Below, in pieces: positions 8,117 through 16,424 of a DNA stretch of 60,510 bases. The position numbers were made by a program, and so were the translations under genes. Numbering within the stretch: the stretch's first letter is position 1; each line of letters begins with the position of its first letter. The stretch lies in contig CAMEOT010000017.1 of NCBI GenBank assembly GCA_945929965.1, forward strand, positions 1 through 60,510. Reading direction: 5' to 3'. The notes beneath the pieces were generated by a model. It had not been told where the DNA came from. It saw only the letters and a program-made list of their open reading frames with translations, and did not search any database. This DNA is from an uncultured Lachnospiraceae bacterium (GTDB lineage Bacteria; Bacillota; Clostridia; Lachnospirales; Lachnospiraceae).

Positions 8117-9679
8117 ATGAAGCTGACAGGGTGGTTTACGCAGGATAAAATTGCGGATAACAACAGAATACAGATACCGGACAGTGAAAATGCGGAGCAG
8201 GCGAATCGTCAGATCCGTTCGCTGGTGCCGGGACAGACCCTGCGAGGAGAGATTGTCTCCAGGGAGGGCAGCAACGCACAGATTCGCCTGTTGCAGGATG
8301 TGCTGATCGATGCAAAGGTGGATGCGGATATTCGTCTGGATCTGGGGCAGAATATCACCTTTCAGGTAAAAAGCAATGGGCAGATTCTGAACTTAATCCC
8401 GCTGTTTACGAATATGGCAACAGAAGGAACGGTACGGAAGGCTTTGGATATGGCATCGCTTCCGGCAAATGAAAATACGGTGGCAATGACAAAGCAGCTG
8501 ATGGATGCAGGGCTTCCCATTGATAAAAATACGTTGCAGCAGATCTGGCATGAGAGCAATACTTTTCCGGATGCTGAGATTATGGATATTGTAAATCTTC
8601 ACAGACTGGAACTGCCGGTGACGGAAGAAAATATTTCGCAGATGGCATCCTACCGGAATCTGACGCATCAGCTGACAGAAGGAATTGCGGATGCTTCCGA
8701 AGCACTGACGGCTACATTACAGGAGATGGTAGCAGGCGGGGATGTGGAGCAGGCTGCCGGGTTATATCAGGCAATTACAGACCTGTTGCTGGCAGAAGGA
8801 GAAGTGCCCGGAGCAACGGATACGGTGCAGGCAGAGAACACACAGCCGTTACAGACCATTGTGGAGGAAAAACCGGAAATACTGCAGCCGGAAGAGATAT
8901 CCGAAGAGAATATGGGCAGGCTGTCAGATACCACAGTAAAAGAAGTGGATTCGGATGAGTCAGTGACGGCACAGCTTAAGAACATACAGAAATTACTGAA
9001 GCAGGGACTGGACACAAAGGATGTGCATCTGTTACACAGGGTATTACAGGACTCTAAAGTGACGGAACTGCCGGGAAAGCTGTTACTGGACAGCTGGAGC
9101 TTACGCCCGGAGGATGTGGAGTCTCCGGAGAAGGTGGAACAGCTGTACCAGAGGCTGGGGCGGCAGCTGAAGGGATTTGCCGATGCTTTGGGAGAGAACG
9201 GACAGAGTGGCTCCCAGGTATATCAGGCGGTGTCAAACTTAAGCCGTAATGTGGATTTCTTACAGCAGATCAATCAGACCTATGCATATATTCAGCTGCC
9301 GCTTCACCTGAGGCAGGGAGAACATAAGACAGGAGAGCTTTTTGTCTACACGAACAAGAAAAATCTCGCCAAAAGAGATGGACAGGTCAGCGCACTTCTG
9401 CACCTGGACATGGAGCATCTGGGACCGTTGGATGTCTATGTGGCAATGCAGGATGTGAAAGTAACCACCAAATTCTATGTACAGAATGATGCGGTTCTGG
9501 ATTATCTGGAATCCAATATGGACGTGCTGACACAGAGACTGAAAAAGAGAGGTTACGACTGTAATTGCGAGACCACACTGCGAACAGAGTTACAGCAGAC
9601 CGCCCAGGCTATGGCACCGCTTGTTAAGACAGAGAGAAGTGTTCCGATAGCGAGATACGCTTTTGACGTGAGAACATAA
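8117..9679 (+). CDS. FliK-like protein (YlqG position)
   Basis: A 520-residue soluble protein in the place occupied by ylqG in B. subtilis. The N-terminal 110 residues form a beta-rich segment (GQTLRGEIVS, NITFQVKSNG). The middle is acidic and variable (about 220-290). The C-terminal third resembles the flagellar hook-length control (Flg_hook) domain: LPLHLRQGEHKTGELFVY and LDMEHLGPLDVYV near residues 395-440, then a terminal helix and KKRGYDCNCET. No flagellar genes lie in the window. The next gene is an FlhB C-domain protein, matching the FliK-FlhB partnership. Function outside flagella is unknown. Confidence 0.75.
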   Translation: MKLTGWFTQDKIADNNRIQIPDSENAEQANRQIRSLVPGQTLRGEIVSREGSNAQIRLLQDVLIDAKVDADIRLDLGQNITFQVKSNGQILNLIPLFTNMATEGTVRKALDMASLPANENTVAMTKQLMDAGLPIDKNTLQQIWHESNTFPDAEIMDIVNLHRLELPVTEENISQMASYRNLTHQLTEGIADASEALTATLQEMVAGGDVEQAAGLYQAITDLLLAEGEVPGATDTVQAENTQPLQTIVEEKPEILQPEEISEENMGRLSDTTVKEVDSDESVTAQLKNIQKLLKQGLDTKDVHLLHRVLQDSKVTELPGKLLLDSWSLRPEDVESPEKVEQLYQRLGRQLKGFADALGENGQSGSQVYQAVSNLSRNVDFLQQINQTYAYIQLPLHLRQGEHKTGELFVYTNKKNLAKRDGQVSALLHLDMEHLGPLDVYVAMQDVKVTTKFYVQNDAVLDYLESNMDVLTQRLKKRGYDCNCETTLRTELQQTAQAMAPLVKTERSVPIARYAFDVRT

Positions 9680-9740
9680 CTTCTCCATAGAAAGCAGACG
9701 TGACTGCTTGCAGGCAACGGATGCTTTCTATGAGAGAAGT
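9679..9740. other. Long hairpin directly after the FliK-like gene
   Basis: Bases 9679-9696 pair with 9722-9740 (about 18 bp with one bulge) across a 25-base loop that itself contains cttgcagg. The stem begins at the last base of the stop codon. No T-run follows, so it is not a standard terminator. A second small hairpin acatac/gtatgt follows at 9743-9758, leading into the tandem repeat. Confidence 0.65.
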
Positions 9741-9764
9741 AAACATACATGAGTATGTAGGACG

Positions 9765-9970
9765 ATAGTCCGGAATACGAATGTATGTTGCGATTTCGAG
9801 AGTGCGAAGCACGAAGAAATCGTGTATGTAGGGCATAGTCCGGAATACGAATGTATGTTGCGATTTCGAGAGTGCGAAGCACGGAGAGATCGTGTATGTA
9901 GGACAATAGTCCGGAATACGAATGTATGTTGCAATTTCGAGAGTGCGCAGCACGCAGAAATCGTGTATGT
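9765..9970. repeat. Three tandem copies of a 70-71 bp hairpin repeat
   Basis: Copies begin at 9765, 9835 and 9906, each with atagtccggaatacgaatg followed by a hairpin. In copy 1, cgatttc (9791-9797) pairs with gaaatcg (9816-9822), enclosing the inner hairpin gtgc-gaa-gcac (9802-9812). Copy 2 keeps pairing through a G-U change; copy 3 has loop gca instead of gaa. Together with 9679-9758 this fills the 314-base gap between the FliK-like and FlhB-like genes. The last copy ends about 24 bases before the next start codon. Confidence 0.9.
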
Positions 9971-9993
9971 TGGAAAACATAGAGGACAGCAGA

Positions 9994-10302
9994 ATGGACG
10001 ACGAAAAAAAGAAGGTAAAACAGGCGATAGCACTGGAATACGACCCTTCCGATGATGCACCGCGAGTCGTAGCCAGCGGTAAGGGAATACTGGCAGAGAA
10101 GATTATAGAAAAGGCACAGGAAAGCAGTGTCCCGATCCATCGGGATGATAAACTGGCAGACACACTGTCCCGCCTGGATATCGGAGAAATGATCCCACCG
10201 GAATTATACGAGGTGGTGGCGGAGATCCTGGTATTCGTAGATGCGGTAGACCACCGCATGGTGAAGGAGAGCGTAGCAAACGGGGGAAAACAGAAAACTT
10301 GA
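9994..10302 (+). CDS. FlhB C-terminal-domain protein (YlqH-like)
   Basis: A 102-residue protein matching only the cytosolic C-domain of FlhB/YscU, the type III export switch. It contains AIALEYDPSDDAPRVVASGKG and VPIHRDDKLADTLSRLDIGEMIPPELYEVVAEILVFV. The four membrane helices and the NPTH autocleavage motif of full FlhB are absent; the protein begins about where the post-cleavage fragment would begin. I chose ATG 9994, with AGAGGA 7 bases upstream, because the in-frame ATG at 9922 would add residues translated from the tandem repeat. It overlaps yraN by 4 bases. Confidence 0.88.
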   Translation: MDDEKKKVKQAIALEYDPSDDAPRVVASGKGILAEKIIEKAQESSVPIHRDDKLADTLSRLDIGEMIPPELYEVVAEILVFVDAVDHRMVKESVANGGKQKT

Positions 10303-10667
10303 ATACCAGACAGACGGGGAATGTGTATGAGCAGATAGCGGCAGACTATCTGGAAAAGCAGGGAGTGCGGATTTTAGAGAGAAATTTTCGCAGAGGGAGA
10401 AATGGAGAGATCGACATTATCGGCAGAGACGGGAAATATCTTGTTTTCGTGGAAGTGAAATACCGTGCCGGAACAGAAAAAGGATCGGCACTGGAGGCTG
10501 TAACGCCGACAAAACAGAAAATGATCTGTGAAGTAGCGGATTATTATAGAATCCTGCATAAATATGATGAGAACACATGGGTGCGTTATGATGTAGTGGC
10601 GATACAGGGAGAACAGATCATCTGGGTTCCCAATGCTTTTTTACATCATTATCGCACAAGGAGATAG
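10299..10667 (+). CDS. yraN: YraN/UPF0102 endonuclease-fold protein
   Basis: A 122-residue UPF0102 protein with a restriction-endonuclease-like (PD-(D/E)xK) core: ILERNFRRGRNGEIDIIGRDG then VFVEVKYR, giving the E-D-ExK pattern. The family is widespread and its cellular role is not settled. The start is TTG 10299, overlapping the previous stop; the protein begins NTRQTGNVYEQIAADYL, the usual N-terminus (G-x-x-xE-x-x-A-x-x-x-L). Three bases separate it from pgeF. Confidence 0.92.
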   Translation: MNTRQTGNVYEQIAADYLEKQGVRILERNFRRGRNGEIDIIGRDGKYLVFVEVKYRAGTEKGSALEAVTPTKQKMICEVADYYRILHKYDENTWVRYDVVAIQGEQIIWVPNAFLHHYRTRR

Positions 10668-10670
10668 AGA

Positions 10671-11525
10671 ATGTATCAGTTAATAAGAAATAGCGGCGGG
10701 AATCCGGACGGTATACAGCAGAGAAAACAAGGAGAACTGGAATATCTGGTATTCCCGAAGTTAGAGAAGACCGGAGTTGTGGAGCATTTATTTACCACCA
10801 GAACCGGTGGTGTCAGTAGCGGAATCTACTCCACGATGAACTTAAGCTTTTCCAGAGGGGATGATCCGGAATGTGTCCGGGAAAATTACAGACGCATCGG
10901 CGAGGTGTTAGGAACCGATCCGGAACATATGGTGGCATCAAAACAGACTCATACCACCAATATCCGTCTGGTGACGGAAGCGGATCTTGGGAACGGTATT
11001 ACCGAACCTTCCGCTTATGATGACGTGGATGGACTGGCGACGAATATTCCGGGAATGGCTTTGGTGACTTTTTATGCGGACTGCGTACCTTTATATTTTG
11101 TGGATCCAGTGAAGAAAGCTATCGGACTGGCACATTCCGGATGGAGGGGAACTGTAGCGGGAATGGGTGCCTGTATGGTACAATTTATGCGGGAACATTT
11201 TCACAGTGATCCGAAGGATCTGATTGCGGCCATCGGACCGTCCATCTGTGTAGACTGCTATGAAGTGAGTGAGGAAGTGGCGGAACAATTCAGAGAGGGC
11301 TTTCCGGAGGAGGTCTTACAGCCGGGGAAGGCGGATGGAAAATATCAGCTGGATCTGTGGAAGGCAAATGAAAGTATTCTGCTAAAGGCAGGGATACTGC
11401 CGGAGCATCTGACAGTGACGGATGTCTGTACCTGTCATAATCCGGAATATTTATTTTCACACCGTGCCAGCCACGGACAAAGAGGGAATCTTGCAGCATT
11501 TTTAATGCTGAAAAACAACAGTTGA
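10671..11525 (+). CDS. pgeF: PgeF/YfiH laccase-domain protein
   Basis: A 284-residue member of the YfiH/DUF152 family. Homologues act as a peptidoglycan editing factor that removes wrongly inserted L-Ser, and have purine-nucleoside phosphorylase/deaminase activity. The metal-site residues are visible: SKQTHTTN near 85, the Cys in YADCVPLY, the His in AHSGWRGTVAGM, and the C-terminal CHNPEYLFSHRASHGQRGN. The intact active site suggests a working enzyme. It lies 3 bases after yraN and 46 bases before the response regulator. Confidence 0.92.
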   Translation: MYQLIRNSGGNPDGIQQRKQGELEYLVFPKLEKTGVVEHLFTTRTGGVSSGIYSTMNLSFSRGDDPECVRENYRRIGEVLGTDPEHMVASKQTHTTNIRLVTEADLGNGITEPSAYDDVDGLATNIPGMALVTFYADCVPLYFVDPVKKAIGLAHSGWRGTVAGMGACMVQFMREHFHSDPKDLIAAIGPSICVDCYEVSEEVAEQFREGFPEEVLQPGKADGKYQLDLWKANESILLKAGILPEHLTVTDVCTCHNPEYLFSHRASHGQRGNLAAFLMLKNNS

Positions 11526-11571
11526 TAACGTTAGGTGGGAGCAAGCGTGCAGACGCAGAAACGAGGGAAGT

Positions 11572-12270
11572 ATGGCAAACATTTTAGTGTGTGACGATGA
11601 CAGAGAGATCGTAGATGCGATAGAAATTTATTTGAGTCAGGACGGTTATAAGATCTACAAAGCCTATGATGGGGAGCAGGCGCTTCAGATTCTGGACAAG
11701 GAGGATATCCACCTGCTGATCATGGATATTATGATGCCGAAGTTAGACGGAATCCGGGCAACATTAAAGATTCGGGAATACAGCAGTATCCCCATCATTA
11801 TTTTATCCGCCAAATCAGAGGACACGGACAAGATCCTGGGATTGAATATTGGTGCAGATGATTATATCTGCAAACCCTTCAATCCTCTGGAGCTGGTGGC
11901 AAGAGTGAAGTCCAATCTGCGCAGATATACTTCACTGGGAAGCCTCACCGGGGAGAATAAGGCAATCTATCAGGTGGGAGGACTTATATTAAACGATGAC
12001 ACCAAGCAGGTGACAGTGGACGACGAACCGGTGAAAATGACTCCCATTGAGTACAATATTTTATTGCTTTTGATGAAGAATCAGGGACGGGTATTTTCTA
12101 TCAATCAGATCTACGAAAGCATCTGGAATGAGGATGCTATCGGAGCGGACAATACGGTAGCCGTACATATACGGCATATCCGTGAAAAAATAGAAATCAA
12201 TCCCAAGGAACCGAGATATCTGAAGGTGGTATGGGGTGTCGGTTATAAGATTGATAAGGAGCAGACATGA
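11572..12270 (+). CDS. OmpR/VanR-type response regulator
   Basis: A 232-residue response regulator with an N-terminal receiver (acidic pocket CDDD near residues 7-10, phospho-Asp in IMDIMMP near 52, Lys in CKPFNP near 102) and a C-terminal winged helix (about 135-230; MTPIEYNILLLLMKNQG, VHIRHIREK, VWGVGYKI). It overlaps the sensor kinase gene at 12267 by 4 bases, so the pair is translationally coupled. Closest in style to VanR/YycF-type regulators. The targets cannot be read from the sequence. Confidence 0.95.
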   Translation: MANILVCDDDREIVDAIEIYLSQDGYKIYKAYDGEQALQILDKEDIHLLIMDIMMPKLDGIRATLKIREYSSIPIIILSAKSEDTDKILGLNIGADDYICKPFNPLELVARVKSNLRRYTSLGSLTGENKAIYQVGGLILNDDTKQVTVDDEPVKMTPIEYNILLLLMKNQGRVFSINQIYESIWNEDAIGADNTVAVHIRHIREKIEINPKEPRYLKVVWGVGYKIDKEQT

Positions 12271-14954
12271 GAAAACAGACATTAAAGCGGCTGGTACTGG
12301 GACTGGTACAGCAGACGGCGGCATTGTTTCTGTTAGTTGCCATTGCTGCAGTCTTATTCAATTCTTATCTTGCAGTGGATACCGCGGACGGAACCAAAGT
12401 ATATGAATTATCACCATTGGATGCAGAGACGGAATTTGAGGATTCCGTGATTTTTCATGATCTTTTTCGGAGTGCGGTATCGGACATCATACAGCTTATG
12501 GTGATCAAGGGGGAAATCGAGACCAATGACCAGTTTGATCCCTATAAGAAGATCGATATTACAAAATTCGCATCTGCAAAAAGCGGTGGTGTGGACTGCA
12601 CGGTAACGGCGGTCTATGAACTGGAAGATCTGATCAAGTGGGGGAGATACGGCGTGGAGTATACGGACCGTATCATGAGTATGTCTGATTTCGTCAATTA
12701 TTTCGGTCCCGTGACCTCTCCGGAGCATTTTAAATTGGATGGAGACGGACAACTGGAATTTGTGACGGAAGCAGAACAGACTATGGAGGAACAGGATGCG
12801 GTGCTACGGGCGATAGAAGCCATTCCGGAGAGTCAGAGAACAGATCGATTGGAGGATCTGGCATTTACTTATTTCGTGAAGGAGAGCGCACAGGATATCC
12901 GGGTATCCAGGGAGGATGACGGAACAATTACAGTATATTTTCCCATGATCGTGAACCGGTACGCCACCGTGGACGGAGAGAAACAGCTGACTGCCCATGC
13001 AAGCAACTGGGTTGACTATATAGCGTTGCAGAACAATTTGGAACTGACGGTAAAAACCCTGGCTGCCAGTTACGAACAATATCAGAACTGTAACGATCTG
13101 TACAGGGAAAATGCAGGAAATCTGAAATACGCGGTCCGTATGGTGACCCCGGACGGTATTGCCAGGACTTATACCAACGTATCGGAGATTGAGAACAGTT
13201 CGGATAATGAGATCACGGACTATTTTTCCGAATACAGACGTTATCTGATCTATTATCCCGACAGTCTGGAATTTACCGGTAATACCGGTATGACGGAGAG
13301 TGAGATCTATCATTATCTCAAGGAATATGATTATGCCTATCCGGATATGACACATATCTGGATCGCCGTGGATACGAATTATCCGGTGGCGGGAGACTCC
13401 TTCTATAATGCAAATGTGGTATTTCAGAGGATCGTACCGAATATATGGTATCTCATTGGTGGCGGGATCCTGTTAGTGGTTCTGTGGCTGCTTATCGGTA
13501 TATATCTGACAGTGACGGCAGGTGTTGCATATGATGAAGAGGATGAACCGGTACTGTATTTGAACGGTATTGACCATGTGTGGATCGAATTTATGCTGCT
13601 TGCTTTTGTGGCATGCATCTATGCGGGAAGAATAGGCTATGATTACCTGATGGATACGGCAAACAGGGTTTACTTAAGCCATGCTGAGATTCAGGGCAGA
13701 GAATATACGAGACTGGCGGCATACGGCGTATTTGCCATCTATGGATTTACAGTCAGCATGGGATTTAACGTATTCTGGTACAGCTTCATGCGCAGGATCA
13801 AATCCCACAATATGTGGAGTGACAGTTTCCTACATTGGCTTACGAGCAGCTTCGGAAAAGCGGTACATTTTGTGGTATCCCACAGAAATTCCGCCATCAG
13901 CTCCCTGATTCCGTATAATCTGTTCCTGCTTGCCAATCTGGCGGGAATATTTGCAGCCTATCTGCTGCGGGACAGGGGAGCCTTATGGCTGCTTCCGGCA
14001 CTGGCAGCCATTGTACTGGACGGTATCGTGGGTGTGCTGCGATTTAAACAGAAAGCGGAACAGATCGATATTGTGGAAGGAATACGCAGGATCCGTGACG
14101 GCGAGGTGGATTATAAGCTGGATACGGAGGCGCTTCACGGAGACAATAGGGAGATGGCGGATGCGGTAAATAACATCGGTGAAGGTATCCGTAAGGCGGT
14201 AAGTACCAGCATGAAGGACGAACAGATGAAGTCTGACCTGATCACTAATGTCTCCCATGATATCAAGACGCCGCTGACCTCCATTATCAATTATGTGGAT
14301 CTGCTGAAACGCCTGAAAATCACGGAGGAACCGGCACAGAGCTATATCGCCGTACTGGACAGCAAGTCCCAGAGGCTGAAACAGCTGACGGATGACCTTG
14401 TGGAAGCTTCTAAAATTTCTTCCGGTAATATTGTGCTGAATTTAGAACCGTTAAATCTGACGGAACTGTTGAACCAGGCAGTGGGAGAATTCTCTGACAG
14501 ACTTGAGGAGAAAAAGCTGCAGATTATTTTCGACGGCAGTGACCAGCCGGGTATGATCTATGCAGACAGCCGCAGAATGTGGAGAATTATAGAGAATCTT
14601 TTTCAGAATATCTGTAAATATGCGCTGGAGGGAACCAGAGTCTACCTGGAGATGCAGGTAGAAGGCGGCAGAGTTATCGCTTCTCTTAAAAATATTTCTG
14701 ACAGACCTATGAATTTAAAGGGAGAGGAATTGTCGGAGCGTTTTATCCGCGGAGACGCTTCCCGTACCACGGAAGGCAGTGGGCTTGGGCTGTATATCGC
14801 GAAGAATCTTACGCAGGCACAGCATGGAGAATTTCAGATCCGGCTAGACGGAGATCTGTTCAAGATCCTGCTTGATTTTCCGGAGTATATCCGACCGATG
14901 GCAGAAGAGACGATAAAAGTGAACGAGGCAGATTCCGATAAGGCGGAAGAATAA
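12267..14954 (+). CDS. Large multi-pass sensor histidine kinase
   Basis: An 895-residue membrane kinase, much longer than a standard VanS (about 380). One N-terminal helix (about 11-33) is followed by an extracellular domain of roughly 360 residues with no recognised fold. Several helices then lie between about 395 and 600 (for example ILLVVLWLLIGIYL, YNLFLLANLAGIFAAYLL). A HAMP-like linker, the HisKA box NVSHDIKTPLTSI (His 664) and an HATPase domain with NLFQNICKYA and GSGLGLYIAKNL follow. The last 25 residues are acidic. It is paired with the regulator at 11572. The signal is unknown. Confidence 0.92.
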   Translation: MRKQTLKRLVLGLVQQTAALFLLVAIAAVLFNSYLAVDTADGTKVYELSPLDAETEFEDSVIFHDLFRSAVSDIIQLMVIKGEIETNDQFDPYKKIDITKFASAKSGGVDCTVTAVYELEDLIKWGRYGVEYTDRIMSMSDFVNYFGPVTSPEHFKLDGDGQLEFVTEAEQTMEEQDAVLRAIEAIPESQRTDRLEDLAFTYFVKESAQDIRVSREDDGTITVYFPMIVNRYATVDGEKQLTAHASNWVDYIALQNNLELTVKTLAASYEQYQNCNDLYRENAGNLKYAVRMVTPDGIARTYTNVSEIENSSDNEITDYFSEYRRYLIYYPDSLEFTGNTGMTESEIYHYLKEYDYAYPDMTHIWIAVDTNYPVAGDSFYNANVVFQRIVPNIWYLIGGGILLVVLWLLIGIYLTVTAGVAYDEEDEPVLYLNGIDHVWIEFMLLAFVACIYAGRIGYDYLMDTANRVYLSHAEIQGREYTRLAAYGVFAIYGFTVSMGFNVFWYSFMRRIKSHNMWSDSFLHWLTSSFGKAVHFVVSHRNSAISSLIPYNLFLLANLAGIFAAYLLRDRGALWLLPALAAIVLDGIVGVLRFKQKAEQIDIVEGIRRIRDGEVDYKLDTEALHGDNREMADAVNNIGEGIRKAVSTSMKDEQMKSDLITNVSHDIKTPLTSIINYVDLLKRLKITEEPAQSYIAVLDSKSQRLKQLTDDLVEASKISSGNIVLNLEPLNLTELLNQAVGEFSDRLEEKKLQIIFDGSDQPGMIYADSRRMWRIIENLFQNICKYALEGTRVYLEMQVEGGRVIASLKNISDRPMNLKGEELSERFIRGDASRTTEGSGLGLYIAKNLTQAQHGEFQIRLDGDLFKILLDFPEYIRPMAEETIKVNEADSDKAEE

Positions 14955-14973
14955 GTTAAGTATAAGTTAACAG

Positions 14974-15010
14974 AAAAAACGCAGAAGCAAATCAGGGCTT
15001 CTGCGTTTTT
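14974..15010. terminator. Bidirectional terminator between the kinase and prs
   Basis: Stem acgcagaagc/gcttctgcgt (14979-14988 with 14997-15006) is flanked by an A-run on the left and a T-run on the right, so it can stop both the kinase operon and the oppositely oriented prs. Confidence 0.85.
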
Positions 15011-15028
15011 ATGTTAACGGTAGCTAAT

Positions 15029-16228
15029 TTAGAAATGGAACTCGTTCATGTCCTTGTGGTTGTTGTAGGCGTCCACAATACCGTGGATCTTCTCAGTGGT
15101 AGCCATGACATTGGACAGAGAAGCATCATGGTTCATGAAGTCGATCAGGGAAGCAATGAACTTACTCATGTCTGCTTCAACGAAGTAAGGTCTTGTATAG
15201 ATTTCGGGAGGCAGATAGGTAAGATTCGTAGTGATGACCTTATCAAAATCGCCATGCTCGTAAGCAGCATCGAAATTCTTCAGACCATCGGTGAACAGAC
15301 CAAAGGTACAGCAGATATATACGCGTCTGGCATTCATTGCCTTTAACTGCTTCGCGGTATCCAACATACTTCCACCGGAGGAGATCATATCATCGATAAT
15401 AATGATGTCTTTGCCATCGATATTGTCACCTAAGAATTCATGGGCAACAATAGGGTTTTTACCATTGACGATGGTGGAGTAGTCACGTCTCTTGTAGAAC
15501 ATACCTGTATCAACACCAAGGACGCTTGCAAAGTAAATAGCACGGTCCAAAGCACCCTCATCCGGGCTGATGACTAACAGATGATCTTTATCCACGATCA
15601 TATCGTCTTCGGAATTCAACAGTGATTTTATGAATTCATAAGGGGTAGTGAAGTTATCAAAGCCGTTCAGGGGGGTGGAATTCTGAACGCGGGGATCGTG
15701 GGCATCAAAGGTGATAAAGTTGTCGATTCCCATGTCTCTTAATTCTTCCAATGCATAAGCGCAGTCCAAAGACTCTCTGCCGCTGCGGCGGTGCTGTCTG
15801 CCTTCGTAGAGGAAGGGCATAATGACATTGATGCGTCGTGCCTTACCGTTACATGCGGCGATAACACGCTTCAGATCCTGATAGTGGTCATCGGGAGACA
15901 TGTGGTTGGTATAGCCGTTCATGTTGTAAGTAATACTATGATTGCACACATCGGTTAAAATGAAAAGGTCTTTACCGCGGATCGTTTCACTGATCTGTGC
16001 CTTGGCTTCACCGCTGCCGAAACGGGGTACATCCACATCTACGAGATAATTACTCTCGATATAGCCGTGGAAAGCAGGATCATTTTTAACTTTGTCATTG
16101 TGGATACTCTTACGGAATTCAACCATGTAATCGTTGATACGGCGTCCCATTTTTTCTGCGGAAGGCAGAGCTATGATCTTCAAAGGAGCCACGGGCATGG
16201 CATTTTCCAGTTCGTGTAAATTAGGCAT
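15029..16228 (-). CDS. prs: Ribose-phosphate pyrophosphokinase
   Basis: PRPP synthetase (ribose-5-phosphate + ATP to PRPP + AMP), 399 residues, supplying purine, pyrimidine, His, Trp and NAD synthesis. Visible motifs: PFLYEGRQHRRSGRESLDC (ATP-loop region), FDAHDPRVQN (metal-binding His-Asp) and the PRPP-binding loop IIIIDDMISSGGSMLDTA. It is about 80 residues longer than the typical 315-residue enzyme and has a distinct N-terminus, a long form seen in Clostridia. AGGAGGGA precedes the ATG at 16228. Transcribed alone, convergent with the kinase. Confidence 0.94.
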   Translation of the reverse strand: MPNLHELENAMPVAPLKIIALPSAEKMGRRINDYMVEFRKSIHNDKVKNDPAFHGYIESNYLVDVDVPRFGSGEAKAQISETIRGKDLFILTDVCNHSITYNMNGYTNHMSPDDHYQDLKRVIAACNGKARRINVIMPFLYEGRQHRRSGRESLDCAYALEELRDMGIDNFITFDAHDPRVQNSTPLNGFDNFTTPYEFIKSLLNSEDDMIVDKDHLLVISPDEGALDRAIYFASVLGVDTGMFYKRRDYSTIVNGKNPIVAHEFLGDNIDGKDIIIIDDMISSGGSMLDTAKQLKAMNARRVYICCTFGLFTDGLKNFDAAYEHGDFDKVITTNLTYLPPEIYTRPYFVEADMSKFIASLIDFMNHDASLSNVMATTEKIHGIVDAYNNHKDMNEFHF

Positions 16229-16364
16229 GATGTCCCTCCTGGACGAGCTTTTATTGTTCGTAAAAATATTTCGTAAATATTATTCAGAGCTTCATTCGCA
16301 AAGCTGCATCTTCGATGCTTACCTTTTGCTCAGAATATAACAATTAATTTATATCATTATGCTA

Positions 16365-16393
16365 GTGACACGTCAAGGAATTTCTTGTACAAT
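16365..16393 (+). promoter_or_regulatory. sigma-A promoter of the DUF512-der-plsY-gpsA operon
   Basis: GTGACA (16365-16370), 17-bp spacer, TACAAT (16388-16393). The predicted transcript starts near 16400, which rules out the in-frame ATGs at 16359 and 16392 as starts for the next gene. Confidence 0.7.
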
Positions 16394-16424
16394 GGATAGA
16401 AGAAAGCTGGTTAGGTGGATTAAA

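Noticed and set aside
9765..9970. Possible CRISPR array
   Set aside because: The copies are contiguous 70-71 bp units without variable spacers, and no cas gene is nearby.
9553..10259. Long minus-strand reading frames with a repeated peptide across the tandem repeat
   Set aside because: They are translations of the 70-bp DNA repeat in all frames, lie opposite well-supported genes and lack ribosome sites.
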